64,000 nucleotides of DNA from Symbiodinium microadriaticum (lineage: Eukaryota; Sar; Dinophyceae; Suessiales; Symbiodiniaceae), in contig LSRX01000510.1 in assembly GCA_001939145.1 (NCBI GenBank), forward strand, positions 329,718-393,717. Reading direction: 5' to 3'. Each line of letters starts with the position of its first letter. Position 1 is the stretch's first letter. The notes under the pieces were generated by a model, which made no database searches, had not been told where the DNA came from, and saw only the letters and a program-made list of their open reading frames with translations. This document shows positions 21,201 to 30,653 of the stretch, piece by piece. Position numbers and translations under genes: made by a program.

Positions 21201-24200
21201 GCACCGCATCAGCTGGCGTGTCGGGAACGAAGAAGAACTCAGCGAGATCGTGTGACTTCGGATTTTTGGGCTTTCTACGCGTGACATGCACAATACAACC
21301 CTGGATGCGTGTAGGAATCCCGAAACACTGAATACACACCAGTGTGACGATGCCGGGAAGGGCACTACATCCTGCTCCTTGTCCTTTCCCGCTCCCCCTT
21401 CCTGGTTCCTTTCGTTCCTCGTCCTCCTTCTGATCCTCGTCTCTCTAAAAAGGACCAGGACGGCTGCGACGACGAGCCCGACTCCGAGTGAAAACGCACC
21501 AGAAGTTCCCAGAGGCATTCGGGAAGAAGAAGGACTCTGGCCAGTCAGCCGGCGCTTTGGGCTGTGGGATGATCACCTGCCAAGACGCAGAAACTGAGGT
21601 GACGTGAGGACCTCCGGGCTGCGGTGCTACAGGATCGACCTTTCCTTGAAAAGCCCTAAACTTTACGGCTCTCAAAGAGGTCGGAAATCTCCCAGGGGGG
21701 AAAGGAAATGGATCAAACCTGTAGAAGCCCCGACTTACGGCCTTCAACCTGGAACCCTCATGTTGGAGATGCTAAACCTTAGTTAGTCCTTGAACTCCTG
21801 AACCCCCCAAGTCCAAGATGGTAAGGTACCAGAGCGCCACAAGAACTCGAAACCGAACATGCATCTCGACAAGCGAGCCTTACAAGTAGTAGGGCCTAGG
21901 GCCTAGGGTTTTGGGTTGGAGTTTTAGGATCTGGAAATGGGAGTTTCCGAGGTCTATAACGGTTTGGGGTTTCCACTGCATCACTGCATGGCTCCAGTCC
22001 ATCACCGTGCCAACGTACTCTAGATCAATACAGGCACCTGGGGTCCCAACCCCAACCCCACCCCTCCAAAGTGCCTCGTGGAAGCCACCAATGACCAACA
22101 GCTGTTTCCTTGGCCAAGATGGGATCTGGGTTTGATACAAACGCTATACTCTATGCTCTAGTCCCTATTCTCTATACTCTATACTCTATACTAGACTATA
22201 CTAAAACTAAGACTAAGACTAATGCTAATACGAATGCTAATGCTCATCCTAGTGCTAATCCTAAACTAACCCTAATACTAATACCAATACTAATATACTG
22301 AATATACCAATATACTTAATACAATAATACACTAATACACTAATACACGAATACACGAAAACTATAATACTATAATACTATAATACTATAATACTATAAT
22401 ACTATAATACTATAATACTATAATACTATAATACTGAAATACTATAATACTATAATACTACAATACTATAATACCATAATAGTATAATGCTATAATGCTA
22501 TAATGCTAAAATGCTATAATACTATAATAATAATAATAATAATACTATAATATTATAATGCTACAACACCGTAGTACTATGATATTATAATACTATAATG
22601 TTATAATGCTATAACACCAGAATAACATAAAACTACAATACTAACATACTACAATACTATAATACTATAATACTATAATACTATAATACTAGCATACTGC
22701 AAAACAAAATACTATAATACTATAATACTGTAATACTATCATACTAGAATAATATGATGCCATAATGCTATAATGCAAAAATGCTATAATACTGTAATGC
22801 GATAATACTACAATACTAATACTATTACCAATACTGTACTATACTGTACTATACTATACTATACTATACTATACTTTACTTTAATATACTATACTATACT
22901 TTACAAAACTATACGAAGCTATATGATATTATACTAATGGTATTTTATATTATCCTATCCTAAACTATATTACATTGCCCTATACTACATTGTACTTATC
23001 ATACTCTATCATATCATATTCGACTACATTAAAACATACTAGATAATAATTACCATCTTACACTATGTTAAACCACCTTTTTACTTTATTAGGCTGTACT
23101 GTACTATATCATATATTACACTGCACTGTCTTTACCATATTATACGATAGTATACCCGATAACAGATTGTTATACGCTGGTCTACGATGTTACAGTATAC
23201 TTTAATATGTTATGCTATATTATCTGAGCTCTCGGCCCCTAAATCGCAAAACTCTCTGCATCCTAAAGGATCAGGCGGATGTTCCGACTTTGACTAGATC
23301 CCAACTAGACATCTCCAACTCAGAACGCCGGCGGGGAAAGGGCCTGTACTTAGTGCCCGCGCCAGGTGCTTGCTGTTGTACAAGTCCACTACAAGAAGGA
23401 GCCGCTAAACCGGACCTTTGGCCCAAAGCCCTGAACTGTGCCTAAGAACGCTGGGGGGGACTCTACCCCCTCTTCCCTCCATCCCTCCCAACCCCTACTG
23501 CCTTGAGGACCCTCATATCCTCCTGTCGATCAAGGTCCTGACCCGTGCGAAGCCTGAAAAACTGTAAAGTGTGTCCCATCATATTCAGAAACAGTTTTCC
23601 CTCATAGTCCGGGAGTCCGTGTATAACTAGACTATATGATATACGCCAAAACGCTGTTCTAGTCAATAAGGCCCGCAAATTGGGTTTAGGTTCGTGTCTT
23701 ATGTTTCGATGCCTGCTCCATTCGGTTACGGGTGCGAAACACTGAAAAAACTGAAGTTGGCAGAAACTTCGCTTAAACCAGTCAGACTGAAAGATAGCCC
23801 AAAGCCCGCTTCCTAGATGTCTGCACCCTAAACTTGAAGCGCCAAATCTCAACCCGAATGGGCACCTGGCACCTCAACAGCACATCGTAAACCCTAAGCC
23901 CAGGAACCCTACGTCCCTAAACTCTAAACCCTACACGCTGCACCCCATAAAACCTAGGAGACCCTTACAGCCTCGTAAAACCCCTGTTCTGTCTCCTAAG
24001 GCTTATAATCAAATCCCTACAATACCTTATACGACCCTTCAGAGACCTCATAAAGCCCTGTGAACTATGAATCGCTATAAGACCTTCTAGTCTAAAACCG
24101 TGCAAATTCCTATAGAATCTTGTAAAGCGCTGTGAAAGCATACCAAAATCCCAAAACGCCGGAAAAACTCTTGCTGCAAACTCACATAATCTAGTTTAAA

Positions 24201-27200
24201 ACGCCCTATAAACCCTGCAAAGATTTTATGCAAACACCCATACATCCCCTGCAAAAAACCCCCTTATTAGAAGCCTGGAAGAGCCGGGCTGCTCCTCGAT
24301 CAAGGTCATCATCCCACGGCGAACCTGCAGTGGTGACAGCCCCAGCTTCTCCTGGGAGATGACAGGCGTCTTTGCTTAAGTAGCTAGGTTCCTGAGTGAC
24401 CCCTAAATAATAAGGGTACCCTTTTTCCGACTATCGGGTTTTAAGAAGGAGACCCCAAAAGAAAAAGGGCAAAAGGGTACTACTCGGGAACCTAGGTAGC
24501 TCTATAATAGGGTTCTACAAGCCATTCTCTGTGACACCAGTCTTAGTGAGACCTTTTTTGCTGGCATCCTCGCACCGTCATCAACCGTACTAGTGCAGGT
24601 GAGCACGAATCCCCTTGACCCACTGTCACCATGATTAGAGCAGAATTTCCAGTAGGGTTGCTTTGGGGAAGTTTCTGCAAGCATACTAGCAGCAAGAAGA
24701 ATGACGTGACAGTGAAATATTCCTGTTTCCAGCGAGCCAATGAGCAACATGTCGATTACAGTGGCAAGACTGTTAAAGTGGAAGCTGGCGCTGATGTGGA
24801 AATTGAGGCATAGAAGTGTGGCGGAAAGCAAACATCAACAGTCTCGTGAGGATGCTGACGCATGCCACAGTACCACCCTGCATGGGAGACTATCGCCACA
24901 TTCATTTGGTCGTCGTGAGACTGCCTAAACCATAACCACCCTCGCCGTGATGGCAAACGCAGTAGTAAAAACCCTTAAGTTGAAGCCTCTTTCTTGAATC
25001 TAAAGCCGTCTCATGTGTTGCTCTGAGCTCTAATCCCCTAAACCCTCCATGGATCAAAGCGGCTCGGAAGCTGTTGATCTGACCACCCTCCTGCATCCAG
25101 AGGGCCCAGAAAAGGAAGTTGTACCTGGAGCCCAAACAGCTCACGGATCAGGGACCTTCACTGCTGCTATGTTGGTTGTTCGGTGGTTTGTTCTAGTCGA
25201 ACTGACGTCTTTGCAATCTTTTGATACGCTGTTCGGTAGGTTCATAGAATTAGCTGCTTGGCTTTCCCACGGTTGGCTTAAATCCTTGGTGGTGCTACTG
25301 TTGCGGCTACTGCAGCTGTGCTGCGATCAGCATAACTTGCGCAATTCATGAGTCTGTTTGCTGTTCTCATCAGCACTACCACAGAGGCTGGTAAACATAC
25401 AGCTGCTGGAGTTGATAGTTATTAAGAGCCCTTGTCATTCTGATAGCGAGAACAATTCGTTCAAGAAGACGAGCATTAGACAGCATTAGCATTAGTACCA
25501 GTGGTGGTAGTTTTCTGTTAGCAGCAACACAAGTCGTAGCAGTAGCAGGAGGAGTAGTAGTTGCAGAGGCAGTAGTGGTAGGTAATGGCCGTGGCAGGGT
25601 AGTAGTACAGTACAGGTAGCAGCTTTATCAGCTGTAGCTGTGGTCGTCATGCATAGCTGGGGTACCGGTAGCTGCAGTCAGTCTAACGGCTCAGTGTTGG
25701 TAGTTCTTCAGGTTCGGCTGCCGGGTTTCCGTTCAGGCTCAGCGATTGCTTGGGGTTGATCAGGTTCCGGGGTTTCCTGGCTCCAGTTTGGAGTTCACGA
25801 GAGTTGTGACTGGAGGAAGCGTTTTCGTTGGTGGCAACTGTCCGTGGGCTGAGTCGCGGTTGGGGCTGAGATGCCGAAGCCAAGCCACACAATACAGGGG
25901 CCTTAAAATTAGAATAGGGCGTTAGGGCTATATTATACTACAACTATAGTACGGAACCTTGAGGAGCAATATTGGCAATTATTCCTCGAAGTATCTGAAA
26001 CCCGGAGCACGTGAAGAGGTTGAGCCAACCAAACCAGTTCGACTCCATGACGAAGGAATTTGGAAACTCGGCAGTGGGGTAGAGAGGACCGTACCTCGGC
26101 GTGCTGGAAGTACGAGCCACACCTAATATAGGGAGCTTGTAAATTGAAGAGTGTTTGCGGTAGGCATTGTAGTCACACAAAATGGCCTTAGTAATTAGAG
26201 TGAGTTTGCGTGGTACTTCAGTACAATCATAATAAGAAACCCGTAGGAATAGCATTGCGGGCCACCATGAACTATGAACGAATGCTACTCTGATGCCTCC
26301 AAAAAGCCTCCCTGAATCAACCACTGACCGGTTCAGCATCAGGACTAAACCTCGGACCTCAACAGACACGATAGCTACGATAAGAAATTCGTAGACAGAG
26401 TCAGCAACGCTTCACTTAGCATGGTCATGAGCATCACTGCGTCACATGACCCAAAGACTGGCACGGATTAAGTTGGAATTGATGTTTAGGCCCATGCTCT
26501 GAGTTCGGGCTTTGTGCCCGCAGCGCAAGACAGAGAGCTTAGATCGCCGTGTCGTGCGATGGGTGCAGAGATGAGGTGAGTTGATGCTTGGAAATGAGCA
26601 GACGCTGTCTCTGACATGAAGGGCCGTGCCTTGAATTGTCATGAAGCAAGCCTCGTCTTTCCGCAGCACCACCAACAGACCCGTCTCTCATCTCCATGTA
26701 CCAGTCATTATCATCCCCTCGTTGCTCAAGTTCAACTTCAAGCTCTGGGATGCTTCCACCTTCTTCCGTAGAAATCTAGTTCTTGTGCGGCGCAAGTAGA
26801 GGAACCACGAAGCAACAGACTGATGCTTTCAAAGTACCTGCAGCAAAGAGTACGCAGTTCTCAATAGCCTTTTACAGCGTTGAATCGTGTCAGATCCTCC
26901 GGCGAGTGGCAGGACAGGTATCCATGGTACGCCCAGCTTTTCCGCGACGCCTCTGGCGATGCAGGTTATGAGGATCCAAGGACTTTCCACCTGCTTGCCA
27001 AAGTTGCTGTAGACTACCGAGCGCGGTCTTCGTTATTCATGCTCTTCAGATTGTCTACTACCCCTGCCAAAGTTACACAGTTCTGTCTCGACTCTACCGG
27101 TTTGCAATGTGCTTACGCCTATTGTATGTATGTATGTATGTATGTATGTATGTATGTATGTATGTATGTATGGCCACTTCAAAAGGGGATCTACACCAGA

Positions 27201-28590
27201 AGCAGGGGCTCGATGAACTTTCGGCTCAGAATCGCCTAGTCCGGCAGCCCCCAAACGACTCATGTCTTTGGAAGAAATCCAGATACGTTCATCAACGTCT
27301 ATCGGGCAGGTACATGTAGTGATTCTTGCGCGTGTATTGTACTTCCGACCGAAGCAGTGGGCTCCAAAACTTCAAACACTTTGCGAGCTTTCGTTGCTGG
27401 CGCAGCGCAGTAGGTCTCACTGTAAACCAACGGCCCTGAGATGATCATCTGAATGTCCTGAAGGAGAAGCAGACATCAAAGATTGCATGTGGCGTAGTAG
27501 GGATACTGTGGATACTGTCTCTGTGGCTGCCCCTTCTCCTGCTGCTGCTGCTGCTGCTGCCTGTGTTCATGCTCGACGGCTACCTGCTATAATTGCTAGT
27601 ATGAGCTTTTGGAAAAGCATGACGAAATGTCGCTAATTCTGTCTAATCCAATGCGGGGGGCAACGACTTGAGCAACCCATGTCATCAGAAGTAAGTTTCC
27701 CCGGTCCCAGGCGGACGTTTGTGCAATATCGTTGCTCATACGCCCGTCTTTTTGTTGGTGACTGTTGTAGACGATGTTTGTAACCTGCGGATGTCTCCAA
27801 CTCCTACTGATGGTATGTATCCTGCATTACCTTAAGGACACTAAACTATGGGAATTGTGGTATATTCCTTATTATGGGTAATGCAGGATTTATATCATCA
27901 ACCGTAGGTCCGCTTACGGAGGCTAGGATGTGAGGCTCTGGGTCTTGGATGCTTGTCGGCTTTGAACCATGTCCTTCGTCTTGTCCACGAGATCCGTCAG
28001 GAACTGTTCGTACCAGGTGGCCTGACTGACTCAAGGAGGACGGTGGTGTGTGCGATGAAGGGGCCGCCCGACATTCTCATTGCTCCTGCTGCTCTTTATT
28101 TCCACTGCTCTCGCTGCTCTACTTCTGCAACACGGCACCTTCCTTTTCTGCGTCTCCTGCATCATGGCCATCAGCTTGCCTTTGGCCAGCATCTCGGCAT
28201 ACTCCTGCACGACGAGCGGCGCCACGGAAGTTGTCTGGGTGATGGGGGCGTTTAGCGTGTTTGATGATACCGTCCGCTTCGCCCGTGCATAATGAACTCC
28301 AAAGGATCTTAATTAACCCGAACCTCGCTTGCACCAGATATTCAACTCTCAGCTGCGGCTGTAAGAATCGGGCGAAATCAATAGAGGAAGTGAAGAAAGA
28401 ACGTGACACAGCACCTAAGACACCCTAAGAAAGCCCGCGTGTATACAGATGGAGACAGATGAGATAGATAGATAGATCGATAGATAGACCGATACACAGG
28501 TAACATCCTGCTCGAAGATGATTCCGGTGGAATCGCCCGCGATACTTCGAAACTCCAGAGCGAACTCCTCCACCAAAGGCCCTCCAACAG
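15190..28590 (-). CDS. UDP-glycosyltransferase (GT28/GT1, sterol-glucosyltransferase type), multi-exon
   Basis: Family role: transfers a sugar from a UDP-sugar to a lipid or other small acceptor; sterol glucosyltransferases act at membranes. Seen, in order: an N-terminal EEFALEFRSIAGD segment (the family's GLEF-x-x-L-x-GD site), a GLSPL linker, ADWPES (DWP motif), a KSFLAQAG helix, PVVYLGLGSM (FGSM loop), KSAPHDFLLPRC, LLHHAGAGT (the donor-sugar H-x-GG-x-GT motif, with Ala for the first Gly), LRAGVPSV, PVMLDQPNNA (acceptor/donor DQ), and a C-terminal RIRESDGVSRAIERI ending at a TAA. The last six exons join with matching phases; joins 24.3/21.5 and 21.5/21.2 do not, so exons are missing there. 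The 5' end is not found. About 13.4 kb, with introns full of telomere-like and MITE-like repeats. The sugar and acceptor cannot be told from sequence. Confidence 0.85.
15290..15600 (+). repeat. TTTAGGG block grading into degenerate AGGGTTC(T/C) repeats
   Basis: Three telomere units, then a ladder of AGGGTTCTGTAAGGGTTC-like units spaced 11-13 bp with GGGCTCTA variants. It looks like drifted telomere-like DNA. A complementary ladder lies at 45000-45310. Confidence 0.7.
15788..15862 (+). repeat. Family D element fragment
   Basis: GTTTTCTAAACTAGGCTCCC followed by TAGTACGGCACCCTTAAAAA; the reverse complement of the element at 47992 carries the same two words at the same spacing. Confidence 0.65.
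16173..16227 (-). CDS. UGT exon: VKTALESSEMRAKAEAIA
   Basis: A 55-nt exon. Phase 0 at the CACAG acceptor and phase 1 at a GC donor (GCAG|GCCCCG), matching both neighbours. The helix corresponds to the conserved L-x-x-AL...MR-x-A stretch before the C-terminal DGV helix. Confidence 0.75.
16560..16925. repeat. CTG/CTA triplet arrays in UGT intron
   Basis: Several triplet runs (GCTACTGCT, CTTCTTCTA, ACTACTACG) broken by unique DNA. The long Leu- and Thr-run ORFs over them are not genes. Confidence 0.85.
17141..17261 (-). CDS. UGT exon: PVMLDQPNNAKNLTRLGV
   Basis: A 121-nt exon with the UGT DQ-x-x-NA motif in CLPVMLDQPNNAKNLTRLGV. The acceptor CCGAG|G completes a Val codon split by the preceding exon, giving GVPSV then CLPVMLDQ with the spacing of GVPTVVVPFFGDQ in homologues. 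The donor is GTGGGA. Confidence 0.8.
18310..18440 (-). CDS. UGT exon: HHAGAGT donor-sugar motif
   Basis: A 131-nt exon with about 85% G or C at third positions. It contains KSAPHDFLLPRC, VLLHHAGAGTCAAALRAGVP and a partial codon before donor GCAGCC. Homologues read [24 protein letters not shown]. The first Gly of the HHGG pair is Ala here, and a Cys replaces the second Thr. The start is set at CAGAGAG|GAT; a few codons more or fewer are possible. Confidence 0.85.
18928..19025 (+). repeat. Family C dispersed element, diverged
   Basis: AGGGGCTTGAATACATCAAA at the left, then GAGCCCTAAGGAATAGTATT before the right end. Same internal order as the copies at 25894 and 44502. Confidence 0.55.
19340..19436 (-). 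repeat. Family A foldback element, left end decayed
   Basis: The right end CCACGAACCTCCAAGTAG is intact, with the core GGATAACTATAGTTACAAC. The left arm is drifted. Reference copy at 47336. Confidence 0.7.
20203..20251 (-). CDS. UGT exon: PQELVSLAEAIVEKLE
   Basis: A 49-nt exon. With the split Arg codon from the previous exon it gives RPQELVSLAEAIVEKLE, the helix after the FGSM loop (homologues: PEELVELVVEAV). GC donor GCAGAG, acceptor GCAGAG|G. The stretch 19.4-20.2 kb upstream of the next exon probably hides one more exon (the expected RA-x-L-x-x-GW strand is missing). Confidence 0.75.
20631..20672 (-). CDS. UGT exon: PVVYLGLGSMPAP
   Basis: A 42-nt exon with the nucleotide-binding loop PVVYLGLGSM (family: PVYVGFGSM). 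Acceptor CACGAG|G, donor GCCGAC. Phases fit both sides: LAQAG-G before and P-R-PQELV after. Confidence 0.85.
20734..20852 (+). repeat. Pentanucleotide array (TAGAG/TAGTA)n
   Basis: TATAG, then about ten AGAGT units, then mixed forms. It lies in the UGT intron. Confidence 0.9.
21167..21237 (-). CDS. UGT exon: SSLKSFLAQAG
   Basis: A 71-nt exon reading FFFVPDTPADAVPSSLKSFL then AQAG; homologues have a P-x-x-L-x-x-FL-x-AG segment just before the FGSM loop. The donor GTCCAG leaves a GG that joins the next exon's G to make a second Gly. The acceptor is CGCTGAG. Confidence 0.75.
21500..21576 (-). CDS. UGT exon: DWP motif
   Basis: A 77-nt exon, VIIPQPKAPADWPESFFFPN then ASGNFW. The P-x-DWP-x-x-x-x-x-TG-[YF]-W pattern marks the end of the N-terminal domain in GT28-type UGTs. 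Acceptor TTGGCAG, donor GTGCGT. The phase does not match the exon at 21237, so a small exon or a different boundary is needed. Confidence 0.7.
22141..23222. repeat. 1.1-kb AT-rich array, TACTATAA and TATAC units
   Basis: About 25 nearly regular 8-mers TACTATAA at 22370-22740, flanked by drifted TACTAATACTAA and (TATAC)n forms, grading into A/T-rich single-copy text. It is the largest AT-rich block in the window and lies in a UGT intron (24.3 to 21.6 kb). No ORF of interest. Confidence 0.9.
23518..23640 (-). CDS. Candidate exon, product unknown (LRTGQDLDRQEDMRVLK)
   Basis: The minus strand reads LPDYEGKLFLNMMGHTLQFF, then LRTGQDLDRQEDMRVLK before a possible GCAGTA donor. It is protein-like, but third positions are only moderately GC-rich and it matches no UGT segment expected at this place. 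It may be a lineage-specific insert exon or chance. Confidence 0.3.
24275..24351 (-). CDS. UGT exon: EKLGLSPL linker
   Basis: A 77-nt exon reading EKLGLSPLQVRRGMMTLIEE then QPGSS. GT28-type enzymes carry an R-x-x-LGL-x-P linker in the N-terminal domain. Acceptor CTCCCAG, donor GCTTCT. Nearly all third positions are G or C. Confidence 0.65.
24376..24506. repeat. Foldback element with AGCTAGGTTCC(T/C)GAGT ends
   Basis: AGTAGCTAGGTTCCTGAGTG at the left pairs with ACTCGGGAACCTAGGTAGCT at the right, with inner GGGTACCC words also paired. A MITE-like single copy 25 bp from the UGT exon at 24351. Confidence 0.75.
25044..25124 (-). CDS. UGT candidate exon: LPFLGPLDAGGWSDQ
   Basis: An 81-nt exon, phase 0-0, reading VQLPFLGPLDAGGWSDQQLP then SRFDPWR, with acceptor GCTCCAG and donor GTTTAG. 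Its position and phase suit the variable middle of the UGT N-terminal domain, but no residue is diagnostic. The plus strand also has a 100-codon ORF here (25049-25351), judged less likely. Confidence 0.5.
25894..25988 (+). repeat. Family C dispersed element, good copy
   Basis: ACAGGGGCCTTAAAATTAGA at the left, then TATATTATACTACAACTATA, GTACGGAACC, and AATATTGGCAATTATTCC at the right. The ends are short inverted repeats (ACAGGGGCC / GGCCCCTGT, clearest in the copy at 44502). Confidence 0.7.
26180..26252 (+). repeat. Family C dispersed element
   Basis: ATGGCCTTAGTAATTAGAGT, a TTCAGTACAATCATAATAAG core and GGAATAGCATTGCGG; second copy within 300 bp of the one at 25894. Confidence 0.6.
27121..27172 (+). 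repeat. (TATG)n microsatellite
   Basis: Twelve perfect TATG units in the UGT intron. Confidence 0.95.
27808..27908. repeat. Family B foldback element
   Basis: Left TGATGGTATGTATCCTGCAT, right ATGCAGGATTTATATCATCA then ACCGTAGG. The core ACACTAAACTATGGGAATTG is shared with the copies at 33056 and 46702 (the latter reversed). Confidence 0.85.
28139..28204 (-). CDS. UGT exon: EYAEMLAKGKLMAMMQE
   Basis: A 66-nt exon, phase 0-0, reading EYAEMLAKGKLMAMMQETQK then RK, after GTGCAG and before donor GTGCCG. It follows the GD site of the N-terminal domain, where homologues have a variable helix. A longer form beginning after CACCCAG is possible. Confidence 0.6.
28459..28497 (+). repeat. (GATA)n microsatellite
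   Basis: Seven GATA units with GATC variants immediately 3' of the UGT exon at 28508. Confidence 0.9.
28508..28590 (-). CDS. UGT exon: N-terminal EEFALEFRSIAGD
   Basis: An 83-nt exon reading VGGPLVEEFALEFRSIAGDS then TGIIFEQ. GT28 N-terminal domains have LVE-x-x-GLEF-x-x-L-x-GDP here. Acceptor CACGCAG; end GAGCAG|GATGTT (GA donor) or CAGGAT|GTTACC. The upstream GxRGDVQP strand-1 exon was not found. Confidence 0.65.
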
Positions 28591-28859
28591 CTGCGTGCTT
28601 CAGGGTTTCCGGTGCTTCTAGGTTTGAATCAGAGGTTTTGGGGGCTCTTTGGGTTGATACTACAGAACAAATCCCTCAACCCTACATCAACCGCGCCCTC
28701 TGCGGACAACCAGCGCCGTGCGATTGACCAAAAATTAGACCGCATCTGGTACCACCACAGCTCCAAGCTAATTACTCTGCACGCTACTCTGCAAGTCCTT
28801 GTGCAGCACTAGAGTTGAAACTGCCACTTGGAGACTCCATTGCAGGCCAGTTGAACAAA

Positions 28860-30600
28860 ATGGGCTCGACTCCGCATGCTAGACCCAAAGCCTGCATGCA
28901 CCCGAAGCGTTGCCGCAAGGGCAGCTGAACACAAGACTGCCCCCTCTCCGCAGAGGGGCGGGCACATATTGAAATCATTTCTGAAGTAGTTAGATTTAAG
29001 TTTGGGTCGACACGCTCCATCAACAGTGCTGCATCCGTGTCTTCAGCTGGGCTGCTGATGCGCTCTTCAGAAATGACGACGACATCCCAACCTGTGACAA
29101 GGCATCATGCACGTTGCCAAGGGTCTGTCCAAGAGTCCCAAGACAGGGTCAAAGCAGCTTCGGATGCTTCGCAGAATTTCGGTCCATCTTCAACTGGCCA
29201 TGTGATCCCGGAAAACCAGGCAAGATCTGCAGAGCAAGCATCCGCTGTATAAATCTTGTGTGGAATACTACTGCATTTGTATGATTCCGAAGACAGCTAT
29301 TTTCAATTGTGACAATGAACATTGCTACTGGTGGTGCCGAGCAGCAGCGGCAGCCGCCGTAATCTTAACATGGTGCTGACTTATCATCGGCATCGCCATC
29401 CTTGTAGCCATCATCACTACCTACTCATCATCGCTATCACCATTCACATCGTCATCGTCGTTTCCACAGCCATGTTCGTCGTTACCATCATAATCTCTAT
29501 CATCGTGGTCAGCCTCCTCGTCCTTCTCGTCATCATGCTCCTGCTCATACTTACCATATTCCTCCTCCTCATCACCACCATCATCAGCATCATCAACCAT
29601 TATCACCACCAGCAGCAGAACCGGCGTCGGCATCAGCACCATTCGGCACGATTCATGGCATGTGATTCCTCATCCAAGCGGCCCTTCTTCTGGAGACCCA
29701 GCCCCAGTGCAATGAGAGGCTGCAGATCACCGCGGGTCCCGACATTGCACACTGCGCACTTCATGGCTCCAAGCACCTCCAACTAGTTCCTGTTCGGCTG
29801 CTAGACGACTTGTACCTCTGCTTGTCATGTTTATGGTTGCTGTGACGGGGAGCCGGAGGGCAGCAAGTTGAAAACCCTCTGTCAGTCAGTTGAAAACCCT
29901 CTGTCAGTCAGCGTGCAATGCTCGCCAGCTGGGAGGTCGACTTCTCCCGGGCCAGCAGCCTGTTCACGACCTTCCCAGGGCTTGAAAAGGAAGGATCGAA
30001 TCTGGCTAACCCTATGAAAGCCAATATTACCTTGGGTAGCTCTCATAACTGAGGTCGCATGTACAGTGTATCACAAATGCTTGGTTGTTATGTTGGGTCT
30101 TTTGGCTCTTGAGGTGTCCGTTTGAGGCTAAGCCAATTCCAGGTGCAAGCTTTTAGGATTTGTGGCTTGGATTTAAGCCGCACTGGAGACGCAAGTGCTC
30201 TGGGTTTTTTTGCATCTTGTCGGTGGTTTCTTCAGGAAGAAGGCTTCAGCTTTCGCAGGTCGGAGGGGAAGCTCGGCTTAATGTCTCTGCTACCTGCCGA
30301 TAAGCGCAACTGAGGTGATGCGTGGCAGCTCGCCTCAGTGCCAGCTGGAGATTTGGGAGGTATTGGGGCTTTGCGGTTCAGTCATCATCTTCGTCCTCGC
30401 CGTAATCCTCCTCTCATTCCGTTATCATCGTCATCAATACTATCACCATCATCACCACCACGCTCTCCAGGAATCGACAGCAATAACTTTTTAGCAGCAA
30501 GATTATGATCAGAAAGGCTGTCACCACGCTCGTCTTCACATCTTCTCCTAAGCCCATCTTGAAAACAGCATCATCAACGTCTTTTTCAGTGTCTAATTTT
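28860..30600. other. Stretch without a recognised gene
   Basis: Both strands carry open frames here (for example minus 28900-29000, plus 29037-29252) but none with a family motif. A TCATCA-rich tract at 29400-29620 and a 22-bp tandem duplication at 29867-29911 are the only clear structures. The missing first UGT exons could lie here. Confidence 0.5.
29867..29911 (+). repeat. 22-bp perfect tandem duplication
   Basis: AGTTGAAAACCCTCTGTCAG plus TC occurs twice in a row. Confidence 0.9.
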
Positions 30601-30653
30601 TTCGTGTCCATCAACACTCCATCACATCGGTAGTTGGGAATCCCTGCGCTTGC

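Noticed and set aside
21286-21597. Plus-strand ORF with a membrane-helix-like segment (FLSFLVLLLILVSL)
   Set aside because: It is antisense to a UGT exon carrying the DWP motif and has no supporting context.
30088-30112. TCTTTTGGCTCTTGAG as a relict dinoflagellate spliced leader
   Set aside because: Only nine consecutive bases match the known leader end, and no gene start follows.
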